Source: JAIOIW01 sp050304175 (lineage in GTDB: Bacteria > Pseudomonadota > Alphaproteobacteria > Rhizobiales > Rhizobiaceae). From it: a stretch of 42,083 nucleotides of DNA. The position numbers and the translations under genes are program-made. Position 1 is the stretch's first letter, and each line of letters starts with the position of its first letter. The notes beneath the pieces were generated by a model. That model ran no database searches, was not told the DNA's origin, and worked only from the letters and a program-made list of their open reading frames with translations. Below are positions 16,660 through 24,853 of this stretch, piece by piece. The stretch lies in the NCBI GenBank assembly GCA_050304175.1, contig JBNLDE010000097.1, positions 1 to 42,083 of the forward strand, given 5' to 3'.

Positions 16660-17766
16660 TCAGCCGCCGAACTCGGCGCGGACCGCTAGCGTGTGCTCAC
16701 CCAGACCCGGCACCGGACCGTAGTTGCCGTCTCCCGACGGCGGCGCCGGCAGCGCGACAGCTCCGCCGGGCGTTTCCACGGCGATCCGCCGCAGGTCGCC
16801 ATGGCCCGATAGGTCGGACATCGAACTGACCCGAGCGAAGGCGATACCGGCAACTTCCAGCTCGGAGGAAAGGTCTTCCGCCGACCGGCGAGCGAATGCC
16901 GATCCGACGAGGCGGTCGGTCTCGGCGCGATTGGCGACGCGCGCCACATTGGTGGCGAAACGCGGGTCGGACGCGAGCGCCTCGTCGCCGAGTACGCGCG
17001 CGGCGAGGATCGCCCATTCGCGGTCACTCTGGACAGAGATCAACAGCGCCGCTCCATCGGCGGTATCGAAGGCGCCATAAGGGGCGATGGAAGGGTGAGC
17101 GAGCCCGATGCGCTTCGGTGACTTGCCGCCTTCATGCTGAAGCAGCGGAACGCTCATCCAGTCCGCAATAGTGTCGAACAGGGAAATGCGGATATCCGCA
17201 CCGTCGCCGGTACGGCCTCGCGCGATCAGCGCCTCCAGGACCGCCTGGTAACAGGCTTGTCCGGTAGCGATGTCCACCAGCGAGACGCCGACCCGCGCCG
17301 GCGCTTCCGGCCCCCCGGTGATTGTCGAAAGTCCGCTTTCTGCCTGGATCAGCAAGTCGTAAGCCTTGCGCCGAGCATAGGGCCCACCTTCCGCGTAACC
17401 CGATATCGACGCGATAATGAGACGGGGATACTCCCTGCGCAGCCGCTCGCGGGCGAAGCCAAGCTTGGCCAACGCACCGGGCTTCAGGTTCTGGATGAAC
17501 ACGTCGGCTCGCGCCAGCATCTTCTCCAGCAGTGCCCGGTCGGCGTCGAGCGACAGATCGAGGCAGACCGATTCCTTACCGCGATTGAGCCAGACGAAAT
17601 AGGCACTCCCGCCGGCGGCGACATCGTCATAGTAGCGCGCGAAATCGCCTTCAGGCCGCTCAATCTTGATCACGCGGGCGCCGGCGTCGGCCAGCCGCAC
17701 GCTCGCCATCGGCGCGGCGACGGCCTGTTCCAAGGCGATAACCAGCAGGCCTTCCAGCGGCTTCAC
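16660..17766 (-). CDS. Class III (CaiB/BaiF) CoA-transferase
   Basis: Formyl-CoA transferase/CaiB-type enzyme (368 residues) that moves CoA between carboxylic acids by a covalent aspartyl intermediate. The sequence shows LEGLLVIALEQAVAAPMASVRLADAGARVIKIERPEGDFAR, FVWLNRGKESVCLDL, FIQNLKPGALAKLGF and ASISGYAEGGPY. The expected catalytic Asp is in VSLVDIATGQ. GTG 17766 is chosen because the family normally starts at this KPLEG motif and a GGGGAGGAG lies about ten bases upstream; the long open frame above it (to 17958) lacks support. The substrate is unknown. It is followed by the steroid-reductase-like gene and preceded by the PfkB kinase 112 bp upstream. Confidence 0.85.
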   Translation of the reverse strand: MKPLEGLLVIALEQAVAAPMASVRLADAGARVIKIERPEGDFARYYDDVAAGGSAYFVWLNRGKESVCLDLSLDADRALLEKMLARADVFIQNLKPGALAKLGFARERLRREYPRLIIASISGYAEGGPYARRKAYDLLIQAESGLSTITGGPEAPARVGVSLVDIATGQACYQAVLEALIARGRTGDGADIRISLFDTIADWMSVPLLQHEGGKSPKRIGLAHPSIAPYGAFDTADGAALLISVQSDREWAILAARVLGDEALASDPRFATNVARVANRAETDRLVGSAFARRSAEDLSSELEVAGIAFARVSSMSDLSGHGDLRRIAVETPGGAVALPAPPSGDGNYGPVPGLGEHTLAVRAEFGG

Positions 17767-17878
17767 GGCAACGGACTCCTCCCCTCGCAAGATCACATGA
17801 TCGTCCGCCTGAATGCCCTGCCCCGCTTCGGGTTGCAAGAAATGCGCCTCTGCATCGATTGAAACCGGCCCTGGGAAA

Positions 17879-18808
17879 TCAGACCCGACCCAGTTCGTTG
17901 CGCCAGGGCGGGTTTGCGCCTGCGCGCGAAACGGTGACGGCAGCAGCGGCGGCGCCAAGGTCGAGAGCCGCCTTCAGATCGGCTTCGTTCATCGCGCCGA
18001 GCGCGTCGCGCTTGAGCAGGTTCCGCTCCTGGAGCACTGTGAGGACTCCGGCATTGAACGTGTCTCCGGCGCCAACGGTATCGGTTACCGCCGTTCGCCT
18101 CGCCTGTGCCGTTATATTGTGTCTTGCGGTCGTGCCGGTTGCGCCCTTTTCACCTCGGGTGACGATGACCAGCGCGGGGCCGCGTGCCAATAAATTACGG
18201 GCGAGAATGTCGGTGTCGCCTTCACCTTCGAGCCAGCGCAGATCCTCGTCGGAAACCTTGATGACGTCGGCCAGTGCGATCATCCGATCGAGGCGGGCGC
18301 GATAGGCCGCGACATCTGAAACGAACCCAGGGCGGATATTGGGATCGATCATCGTCAGCCGTTGGCCGGACTCACGCCGCATCAACGCTTCGTAGGCCGA
18401 GCCGCACGGCTCGGATATCAGGCTTATGCCACCGAAAAACAGCGCCTGGATATCATCGGGCAATTCGGGCAAGTCGTCGGGCGCGATCATGCGTCCGGCC
18501 GTGTTTTCGTCGTAAAATGCGTAACTCGCCTGACCGTTTTTCAATCGCACGAAGGCAAGGGTCGTGGGCCGGGCCGACGTAACCGACAAATCGCATGCGA
18601 CATTCGAGTCCCGCAGTGATAGCCGCAGCATGTCGCCGAAGAAATCGGAAGACAGGCCGGATAAGAAACCCACTGACGCGCCGAGCCTGCCCAGCGCCAC
18701 GGCCGTGTTGAACACGGCGCCGCCGGCATGGGGCGCAAAAACCGATTCGCCGCTGGCTGTTTCCCGCGGCAACATGTCGATGAGCGCCTCTCCGCAACAT
18801 AGGATCAT
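17879..18808 (-). CDS. PfkB-family sugar kinase (fructokinase-like)
   Basis: Ribokinase/PfkB-family carbohydrate kinase, 309 residues. The N-terminal PfkB motif AGGAVFNTAVALGRLGASVGFLSGL and the C-terminal signature TDTVGAGDTFNAGVL, whose GAGD aspartate is the catalytic base, are both intact. It most resembles fructokinases, fitting a fructose/mannose-type locus in which FrcBCA imports and the cupin isomerase converts aldose to ketose. It is third in the minus-strand unit ROK regulator - RbsD/FucU - kinase, 12 bp after the mutarotase gene. Exact sugar specificity cannot be read from the sequence. Confidence 0.88.
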   Translation of the reverse strand: MILCCGEALIDMLPRETASGESVFAPHAGGAVFNTAVALGRLGASVGFLSGLSSDFFGDMLRLSLRDSNVACDLSVTSARPTTLAFVRLKNGQASYAFYDENTAGRMIAPDDLPELPDDIQALFFGGISLISEPCGSAYEALMRRESGQRLTMIDPNIRPGFVSDVAAYRARLDRMIALADVIKVSDEDLRWLEGEGDTDILARNLLARGPALVIVTRGEKGATGTTARHNITAQARRTAVTDTVGAGDTFNAGVLTVLQERNLLKRDALGAMNEADLKAALDLGAAAAAVTVSRAGANPPWRNELGRV

Positions 18809-18820
18809 GGGCCGGTATTC

Positions 18821-19252
18821 CTATTGTGGGCGAATCACGCCCTTGCGAATGATCATATTTGCATAAAGCCGCGGCTCGCTGGTCGCCACGATGGCATGTG
18901 CGGCTTTGACCCTGTCATAAAATGCCTGTCCCGCCAACGCGACAAGCTTGAAACCGGGCGCCCTCTTGGCGCAGACCGCGGCTATCTCCTGATGAACCGG
19001 CGCCGATTTCGATGGATCGCCATCCACAGAAGCGCGGAACAGCGCCTCGGGAACAAATTCGTCGACCGGTAAAAGCTGGAGAATTGCGTCGGCGATTTCG
19101 CTGATGCCGTGACCGTCTGCCCGAATGAGTCGGCGGGCATGTTCCGTGGCCGGGTAATTTCCGTCGACGATGGCGATCTCGTCGCCATGGCCCATGGCAC
19201 GTAGGGTCGCCAGAAGGTCAGGGCCCAGAATGGGCGGAATCCCGATCAGCAC
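18821..19252 (-). CDS. RbsD/FucU-family sugar mutarotase
   Basis: A 143-residue RbsD/FucU-type protein, which interconverts anomers of monosaccharides such as ribose or fucose. The N-terminus IGIPPILGPDLLATLRAMGHGDEIAIVDGNYPA contains the conserved His-Gly-Asp of the active site, and the C-terminal SEPRLYANMIIRKGV with the conserved Tyr-Asn-type motif (here YAN). The start is GTG 19252: AAGGAG stands seven bases upstream, inside the end of the ROK gene, and the ATG at 19254 is out of frame. The gene begins right after the ROK stop. It is closer to FucU than RbsD by the GHGDEI pattern, but the substrate remains open. Confidence 0.88.
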   Translation of the reverse strand: MLIGIPPILGPDLLATLRAMGHGDEIAIVDGNYPATEHARRLIRADGHGISEIADAILQLLPVDEFVPEALFRASVDGDPSKSAPVHQEIAAVCAKRAPGFKLVALAGQAFYDRVKAAHAIVATSEPRLYANMIIRKGVIRPQ

Positions 19253-19253
19253 A

Positions 19254-20480
19254 TCACGTCTCCTTGAGGAATGCGTTCTGATCGATGAGAAAACGCCCGG
19301 ACAAGGGCAATGTCGCCGCGCCAAGAGCACGTGCGTTGTAGCCGACGGTCCCCTCGCGGATCTCGATCGGCTCCAGTCCCGCCTGGTTCATACGTTCAAG
19401 GTGCGCGCGCGTTGCCGAAACAAGTCCAGCGCGAACCGCCAACGGCATCCAGCCATCGATCAGAGCTGCCTCGAAATCGATCACCGAAACCGCCGAGAGG
19501 ATCGCATGCGCCATTCCCTGTCCGGCGTCATCGATCCACTTGCCGAGAATGGTCTCGTCGATGTCCCATTTGTCCGGGGAATCGTACAGTCTCGAGGCCT
19601 CTTGTCCGTCCGCCTCGAGCATCTTTTCGAGACTGGCGATGGAGGCGACATCGATCAGCTGCCTGGTTTTCCCGTCCGCCCCCGTGACCGGCATCGATCC
19701 GAGCGCGCCGGCATTGCCGGTACGGCCGGTGAATACGCTTCCATTAAGCACCACCCCGCCACCAACAAAGAAGCCGACATAGAAATAGAGGAAGTCGCGC
19801 GGCGGCGCTGTATGGCCAAAAACCAGTTCGGCGCTACAGGCCGAGGATGCGTCATTGCGAACGTAGATCGGAAGATCGGTAAGTGTCTCGATCTCGGCGC
19901 CGATATCGCAATTCCGCCAGGCGTCGATCGCCTCCTGGGGCGCCCCAATCATTTCCGCCCAGTTCCACAACTGGAACGGCATCGCAATACCCAAACCGGC
20001 AATACGGCTTCGCTGCGGGCCGGTCAGCCGGTCGGTCAGCGCCGCGATCGCCTCGCTGGCGAAACCGGTAATGTCTGCGGGCGTAGGATAGCGATAAGTA
20101 TGGTGTACCTGGCCGACGATACCGCCGGCGAAGTCGACCAGCGCGATATCGGCGCTGCGCCGCCCAAGCTTCAGGCCAAAGAAATAGGCTCCGTCAGGCG
20201 CAAGCGACATCGGAACCGAAGGTTGGCCGACCTTGCCGCGAACGGGCTCGCCGCGCACGAGCAGGCCATCGGCTTCCAGTTCCCGCATGATCACCGAGAC
20301 GGTTTGGGCGGACAGCGCTGTCATCCGGGCAATTTCTGTTTTCGACAAGGCGCCGTGACGGCGCACCAATGTGAGCACGAGGCGCTGATTGTAGGCGCGC
20401 ATTCCACTCTGGTTGGAACCGCGATTGAATCGTTCCCGACCGGATTCTGGTAATTGCACGGGTGACACGTCGGTGCCCAA
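19254..20480 (-). CDS. ROK-family transcriptional repressor of the frc sugar locus (FrcR-like)
   Basis: A 408-residue ROK-family regulator. The N-terminal helix-turn-helix spans about residues 28-75 (NQRLVLTLVRRHGALSKTEIARMTALSAQTVSVIMRELEADGLL), followed by a sugar-kinase-like domain (FFGLKLGRRSADIALVDFAG, YVRNDASSACSAELVFG, FVGGGVVLNGSVFTGRTGNAGALG). The zinc-binding Cys cluster of ROK kinases is missing, which suits a regulator. The start is TTG 20480, supported by GGAGGAGG seven bases upstream. It is divergent from frcB and heads the unit with the mutarotase and kinase, so it probably represses both arms until a sugar binds. Confidence 0.88.
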   Translation of the reverse strand: MGTDVSPVQLPESGRERFNRGSNQSGMRAYNQRLVLTLVRRHGALSKTEIARMTALSAQTVSVIMRELEADGLLVRGEPVRGKVGQPSVPMSLAPDGAYFFGLKLGRRSADIALVDFAGGIVGQVHHTYRYPTPADITGFASEAIAALTDRLTGPQRSRIAGLGIAMPFQLWNWAEMIGAPQEAIDAWRNCDIGAEIETLTDLPIYVRNDASSACSAELVFGHTAPPRDFLYFYVGFFVGGGVVLNGSVFTGRTGNAGALGSMPVTGADGKTRQLIDVASIASLEKMLEADGQEASRLYDSPDKWDIDETILGKWIDDAGQGMAHAILSAVSVIDFEAALIDGWMPLAVRAGLVSATRAHLERMNQAGLEPIEIREGTVGYNARALGAATLPLSGRFLIDQNAFLKET

Positions 20481-20558
20481 AACTGATCCTCCTCCCGCAA
20501 AGCCTGTCTTCGTGCAGGTCCTCGCTCATACACCAACCATGCGGGAAGGGCACAGTCA

Positions 20559-20595
20559 TGTCAATAAATAAATAAGATTGAATTATCTATTGACA
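20559..20595. promoter_or_regulatory. Divergent promoter/operator between the ROK gene and frcB
   Basis: TGTCAATA (20559-20566) and TATTGACA (20588-20595) are perfect inverted repeats around a 21-bp AT-rich spacer. Each arm contains TTGACA, a consensus -35 hexamer: one reads right towards frcB (20590-20595), the other left towards the ROK gene (20564-20559). The -10 elements are weak. A regulator bound to the spacer would silence both promoters. The ROK protein as binder is an inference. Confidence 0.6.
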
Positions 20596-20709
20596 AGCCC
20601 GCGGATAGACGTTCATCTTATGGTCGATCGGCGACCGCCATCGGCTCACCGATCCGTATCGGCGAAGCGCGACGCTTCGTCGGGAGTTTCAAAGTCTGGG
20701 AGGACTATC

Positions 20710-21741
20710 GTGAAAAAACTCGCAACCCTTACATCCGCTCTCTTTGGCGCTGCCGCCCTTGGCGCAGTGGCCACCGCACCGGCATCTGCCGCCGACATCG
20801 GCGCCTGCCTGATTACCAAGACCGACACCAACCCGTTTTTCGTGAAGATGCGCGAAGGCGCCACAGCGAAAGCCAAGGAACTGGGTATCGAACTCAACAG
20901 CTATGCCGGCAAGATCGATGGCGACAACGAAACTCAGGTCGCCGCGATCGAAACCTGCATCGCCAACGGCGCCAAGGGCATCCTGCTGACCGCTTCAAGC
21001 ACTTCGGCCATCGTGCCGTCGGTGCAGAAGGCGCGCGAAGCCGGTATCCTGGTCATTGCGCTCGACACGCCGCTCGACCCGATCGATGCGGCCGACATGA
21101 CCTTCGCAACGGACAACTTCAAGGCCGGCGAACTGATCGGCCAGTGGGCTAAGGCCTCGCTTGGCGACGCCGCCTCGGATGCGAAGATCGCGTTCCTCGA
21201 CCTTGATGTCTCTCAGCCGACGGTCGGCGTGCTCCGCGATCAGGGCTTCATGACCGGTTTCGGCATCGACACCAAGGATCCGAACAAGTGGGGCGACGAG
21301 GACGATTCCCGCATTGTCGGCCACGACGTTACCTCGGGTAACGAGGAGGGCGGCCGCAAGGCGATGGAAAACCTTCTCGCCACCGATCCGACGGTCAATG
21401 TCGTCTACACGATCAACGAACCGGCCGCCGCCGGCGCCTACGAGGCGCTCAAGTCCATCGGCCGCGAGAACGACGTGCTGATCGTCTCCGTCGACGGCGG
21501 TTGCCCGGGCGTGGCCAATGTCGAGGCCGGCGTCATCGGCGCGACCTCGCAGCAATACCCGTTGCTGATGGCATCCAAGGGTATTGAGGCGATTGCCGCC
21601 TGGGCCAAGGACGGTACAAAGCCGCAGGCCACCGAAGGCAAGAACTTCTTCGACACCGGCGTGCAGCTGGTGACCGACAAGCCCGCCAAGGGCGTCGACT
21701 CGATCTCGGTCGAAGAAGGCAAGAAGCTCTGCTGGGGCTAA
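20710..21741 (+). CDS. frcB: Periplasmic sugar-binding protein FrcB
   Basis: Periplasmic binding protein (343 residues) of the LacI-like/ribose-binding class that feeds FrcC/FrcA. A signal peptide is present (KKLATLTSALFGAAALGAVATAPASA, then ADIG). The mature part shows LITKTDTNPFFVKMREGATAKAKELGIEL, IANGAKGILLTASSTSAIVPSVQKAREAGILVIALDTPL and VSVDGGCPGVANVEAGVIGATSQQYP. In Sinorhizobium meliloti, FrcB binds fructose, mannose and ribose; I take that specificity from the family. GTG 20710 has GGGAGGA seven bases upstream; the upstream in-frame stretch to 20578 overlaps the promoter and is not coding. A strong hairpin follows at 21751. Confidence 0.9.
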   Translation: MKKLATLTSALFGAAALGAVATAPASAADIGACLITKTDTNPFFVKMREGATAKAKELGIELNSYAGKIDGDNETQVAAIETCIANGAKGILLTASSTSAIVPSVQKAREAGILVIALDTPLDPIDAADMTFATDNFKAGELIGQWAKASLGDAASDAKIAFLDLDVSQPTVGVLRDQGFMTGFGIDTKDPNKWGDEDDSRIVGHDVTSGNEEGGRKAMENLLATDPTVNVVYTINEPAAAGAYEALKSIGRENDVLIVSVDGGCPGVANVEAGVIGATSQQYPLLMASKGIEAIAAWAKDGTKPQATEGKNFFDTGVQLVTDKPAKGVDSISVEEGKKLCWG

Positions 21742-21750
21742 GCCCTGCAT

Positions 21751-21779
21751 CGGTCAGGCGGGGCAAACCCGCCTGACCG
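21751..21779 (+). repeat. Intercistronic stem-loop after frcB
   Basis: CGGTCAGGCGGG (21751-21762), loop GCAAA and CCCGCCTGACCG (21768-21779) make a perfect 12-bp hairpin nine bases after the frcB stop. It is followed by GCTTTAC, not a T-run. By position it should stabilise or partly terminate the message so that binding protein exceeds permease. It mirrors the hairpin after glpV at 4918-4944. Confidence 0.75.
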
Positions 21780-21875
21780 GCTTTACGCGCAACCATAATT
21801 TCCGCAGACTGGTACCTGTAGCCGGGGAAAAGGCACCGCCTGTTCCCGCCCGGCGCCGCATGGGAGGTACATGCC

Positions 21876-22946
21876 GTGAGCAACGCCGACAGCTTCGAGG
21901 ACGTCGTCAAGACGCGCCGCGACGAGAAATTCGCCGAATTCGATACACAGCCGCATGGATTTTTGCAAAAGTTCCAGCATGCCCTGCACACGACACCGTC
22001 GATGGTGCCGCTGATCGTGCTGGTTGCCGCCGTGATCGTGTTCGGCCTTGTCCTGGGCCAAAAATTCTTCTCGCCCTTCGCCCTGACGCTGATCCTCCAG
22101 CAGGTGCAGATCGTCGGTGTGCTTGCCGCGGCCCAGAGCCTGGTCATCCTCACCGCCGGCATCGACCTTTCCGTCGGCGCGGTCGCCGTGATTTGCTCGG
22201 TCATCATGGGGCAGTTCACTTTCCGCTACGGCTTGCCGCCCTATCTCGCCGTCTTCTTGGGCCTGGCGGCCGGCACCGGGATCGGCGCAATCAACGGCTG
22301 GCTCATAAGCCGCATCAAGCTGCCGCCCTTCATTGTCACACTCGGCATGTGGCAGATTGTATTGGCGGCCAACTATCTCTATTCGGCCAACGAAACCATC
22401 CGCGCACAGGATATCGAGGAAAAGGCGCCGTTCCTCCAGTTCCTCGGCAACACGGTGCAGTTCGGCGGCGCGACCTTCACGCTCGGCGTCATCCTGATGC
22501 TGGTGCTCGTGCTGGTACTCGCCTATGTACTGCGCTCCACCGCCTGGGGCCGTCACGTCTATGCCGTCGGCGACGACCCGGAAGCCGCCGGGCTTTCCGG
22601 CGTCAATGTCCACGCCACGCTGATGTCGGTCTACATGCTGGTCGGTTTCATCTGCGCGCTGGCGGGCTGGGTCATGATTGGCCGCTTCGGCTCGGTCTCG
22701 CCGTCAGCGACAACCGGCGTGATCGGCAATATCCAGGCTATCACAGCCGTGGTGATCGGCGGCATCTCCCTGTTCGGCGGGCGCGGCTCGATTATGGGCG
22801 CGTTCTTTGGAGCGCTGATCGTCGGCGTTTTCGAACTCGGCCTCCGCATGGCCGGCGCCGACCCGCAATGGACCTTCCTCCTGATCGGCGTGCTCATCAT
22901 TGCCGCCGTGGCTGTAGACCAGTGGATCAGAAAGGTATCGGCATGA
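21876..22946 (+). CDS. frcC: Sugar ABC transporter permease FrcC
   Basis: RbsC-type inner-membrane permease, 356 residues, with a polar cytoplasmic N-terminus (about 45 residues) and eight to ten hydrophobic segments. The BPD_transp_2 hallmarks are visible: AAAQSLVILTAGIDLSVGAV, INGWLISRIKLPPFIVTLGMW, YAVGDDPEAAGLSGVNVH and AVVIGGISLFGGRGSIMGAFFGALIVGV. GTG 21876 has GGGAGG eight bases upstream (GGGAGGTACATGCC); the ATG at 21871 would stop at once. The gene overlaps frcA by ATGA. It forms the sugar channel together with FrcA and FrcB. Confidence 0.92.
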   Translation: MSNADSFEDVVKTRRDEKFAEFDTQPHGFLQKFQHALHTTPSMVPLIVLVAAVIVFGLVLGQKFFSPFALTLILQQVQIVGVLAAAQSLVILTAGIDLSVGAVAVICSVIMGQFTFRYGLPPYLAVFLGLAAGTGIGAINGWLISRIKLPPFIVTLGMWQIVLAANYLYSANETIRAQDIEEKAPFLQFLGNTVQFGGATFTLGVILMLVLVLVLAYVLRSTAWGRHVYAVGDDPEAAGLSGVNVHATLMSVYMLVGFICALAGWVMIGRFGSVSPSATTGVIGNIQAITAVVIGGISLFGGRGSIMGAFFGALIVGVFELGLRMAGADPQWTFLLIGVLIIAAVAVDQWIRKVSA

Positions 22947-23725
22947 CGACGGAACCCATTCTCAAGGCCCGCGGCCTGGACAAGCGCTACGGCAAGGTCA
23001 CAGCGCTCGACCGCTGCGATTTCGATTTGATGCCGGGCGAGATCCTGGCTGTCATCGGCGACAACGGCGCCGGCAAGTCAACGCTGATCAAGGCGCTGTC
23101 CGGCGCGGTGATCCCCGACGGCGGCGAAATCTGGCTGGAAGGGCAGGAAATAAATTTCCACTCGCCCAACGACGCCCGCATGAAGGGAATCGAGACGGTC
23201 TACCAGACACTCGCCATGTCGCCGGCCCTGTCGATTGCCGACAACATGTTCATGGGTCGCGAACTGCGCAAGCCGGGCGTGCTCGGAACCTGGCTCCGGC
23301 GCCTCGACCGCAAGGCGATGGAAGACTTCTCACGCCAGAAGCTGTCCGATCTCGGCTTGATGACGATCCAGAACATAAACCAGCCGGTGGAAACCCTGTC
23401 CGGCGGCCAGCGCCAGGGCGTGGCCGTGGCGCGCGCCGCGGCATTCGGCTCCAAGGTCATCATCCTCGACGAGCCGACCGCAGCGCTTGGCGTCAAGGAG
23501 TCGCGCCGGGTGCTGGAATTGATCCTTGACGTGAAATCGCGCGGTATCCCGATCATCCTGATCTCGCACAACATGCCGCATGTCTTCGAGGTCGCGGACC
23601 GCATCCACGTCCACCGCCTCGGCAAGCGCCTCTGTGTTATCGAACCTAAGCAGCACAGTATGTCGGATGCCGTGGCACTAATGACCGGCGCCAAGGAACC
23701 GTCGCCCGAAGAGATGGCTGCTTGA
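22943..23725 (+). CDS. frcA: Sugar ABC transporter ATPase FrcA
   Basis: Single-domain ATPase of 260 residues, unlike the two-domain RbsA type, matching FrcA of rhizobia. Motifs are canonical: Walker A GDNGAGKST, Q-loop region TVYQTLAMSPALSIADNMFMG, signature ETLSGGQRQ, Walker B VIILDEPTAALG and switch His in LISHNMPHVFEVADRI. Presumably it works as a homodimer with FrcC. It overlaps frcC by four bases (ATGA), and its own stop overlaps the TTG start of the isomerase gene (TTGA). Confidence 0.93.
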   Translation: MTTEPILKARGLDKRYGKVTALDRCDFDLMPGEILAVIGDNGAGKSTLIKALSGAVIPDGGEIWLEGQEINFHSPNDARMKGIETVYQTLAMSPALSIADNMFMGRELRKPGVLGTWLRRLDRKAMEDFSRQKLSDLGLMTIQNINQPVETLSGGQRQGVAVARAAAFGSKVIILDEPTAALGVKESRRVLELILDVKSRGIPIILISHNMPHVFEVADRIHVHRLGKRLCVIEPKQHSMSDAVALMTGAKEPSPEEMAA

Positions 23726-24408
23726 ACCGGTCCGAGGTCAACGAAGTCATGGCGCGTGCGGATGCCTTCATCCGCTCGCATGGCTATATCCTCCCGCCTT
23801 TCGCCTACTGGACGCCCGATGACATGAAGGCGCGTCGCGCCGATATCGGCGGCATCGTCGACGGCCGGCTCGGCTGGGATATCACCGACTACGGCAAGGG
23901 TCGCTTCGGGGAGACCGGGCTCTTCCTTTTCACCGTGCGCAACGGCCGAGCGGCCGATCTCGCCTCCGGTCGCGGCATGCTCTATGCCGAAAAGATCATG
24001 ATTTCGCGGGTCGAACAGCTCTCGCCGATGCACCGCCACGTCATCAAGGCGGAGGACATCATCAACCGCGGCGGCGGCACGCTGGCGATAAAGCTCTTTG
24101 CCTCGGACTCCGAAGGCGCGATCGACCGGGAGGCACATGTTTCGGTGCCGTGCGACGGAGCGATGCGCTCACTCGAGCCAGGCGGAATCCTGGCCCTGCA
24201 GCCGGGCGAAAGCGTGACCTTGATGCCGGGCATCTGGCATGCCTTCTGGGCGGAGAAATCCGACGTGCTGATTGGCGAGGTTTCCACGGTCAATGACGAC
24301 CTCACCGACAATATCTTCGCCGAACCGCTCGACCGGTTTTCTTCGATTGCGGAGGATTGCGCGCCCGACCATCTGCTCGTCTCGGATTACCCGGCCTGGC
24401 TCGGATAG
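23722..24408 (+). CDS. D-lyxose/mannose ketol-isomerase-type cupin
   Basis: A 228-residue single-cupin protein of the D-lyxose isomerase (YdaE-like) family, which interconverts D-lyxose/D-xylulose and often D-mannose/D-fructose using a divalent metal. The N-terminus NRSEVNEVMARADAFIRSHGYILPPFAYWTPDD matches the family start. The metal site is visible as HRHVIKAEDIINRGGG (two His and Glu) with a further His in PGIWHAFW. The start is TTG 23722, overlapping the frcA stop (TTGA); ATG 23749 would cut the conserved NRSEVN segment. It takes the place of frcK in the frcBCAK operons of Sinorhizobium; the kinase here is in the divergent unit. A bidirectional terminator follows. Confidence 0.85.
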   Translation: MNRSEVNEVMARADAFIRSHGYILPPFAYWTPDDMKARRADIGGIVDGRLGWDITDYGKGRFGETGLFLFTVRNGRAADLASGRGMLYAEKIMISRVEQLSPMHRHVIKAEDIINRGGGTLAIKLFASDSEGAIDREAHVSVPCDGAMRSLEPGGILALQPGESVTLMPGIWHAFWAEKSDVLIGEVSTVNDDLTDNIFAEPLDRFSSIAEDCAPDHLLVSDYPAWLG

Positions 24409-24430
24409 ATGTTACAGACCGAAATCGGCA

Positions 24431-24463
24431 TAAAAAAAACCCGGCCTTTGCGCCGGGTTTTTT
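24431..24463. terminator. Bidirectional Rho-independent terminator
   Basis: AAACCCGGC (24437-24445), loop CTTTGC and GCCGGGTTT (24452-24460) form a 9-bp stem flanked by TAAAAAAAA on the left and TTTTTT (24458-24463) on the right. It works for the frc/isomerase operon (+) and for trxA (-), whose stop is at 24487. Confidence 0.93.
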
Positions 24464-24486
24464 AAGAGTCGTTGACTACAGCAGAA

Positions 24487-24810
24487 TCAGGCGACGTTGC
24501 CGCTGATCCAGCTCGAAAGCGCGGTCTTCGGCGCCGCGCCCACCTTCATGTCGGCCACTTCGCCGCCCTTGAACAACATCAGCGTCGGGATCGAGCGCAC
24601 ACCGAATTGCGCCGCCAATTCCGGGTTCTCGTCAATGTTGAGCTTGGCGATCTTGACCTTGCCGCCCATTTCGGTAGCAATTTCGTCGAGCGCAGGCGCG
24701 ATCATCTTGCACGGCCCGCACCATTCCGCCCAGAAATCAACGACCACCGGCTCCGCCGATTCGAGAACGCTTGACTGAAAGTTGGATTTGTCGACCTTTA
24801 CCGTGGTCAT
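24487..24810 (-). CDS. trxA: Thioredoxin TrxA
   Basis: Thioredoxin 1 (107 residues), the general cytoplasmic disulfide reductant. The active site WCGPCK has its cysteines at 31 and 34. Other conserved features are VVVDFWAEWCGPC, the KIAKLNIDENPELAAQFGVRSIPTLMLFKGG segment with the cis-proline after SI, and the C-terminal helix. ATG 24810 is preceded by AAGGAG about seven bases upstream. It lies downstream of addA on the same strand but has 121 bp of its own upstream DNA with a palindrome, and ends at a terminator. Confidence 0.98.
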   Translation of the reverse strand: MTTVKVDKSNFQSSVLESAEPVVVDFWAEWCGPCKMIAPALDEIATEMGGKVKIAKLNIDENPELAAQFGVRSIPTLMLFKGGEVADMKVGAAPKTALSSWISGNVA

Positions 24811-24853
24811 CTGGCTCTCCTTGAATAGCTGTCGCCGTCAATGTGGGCTCGAA

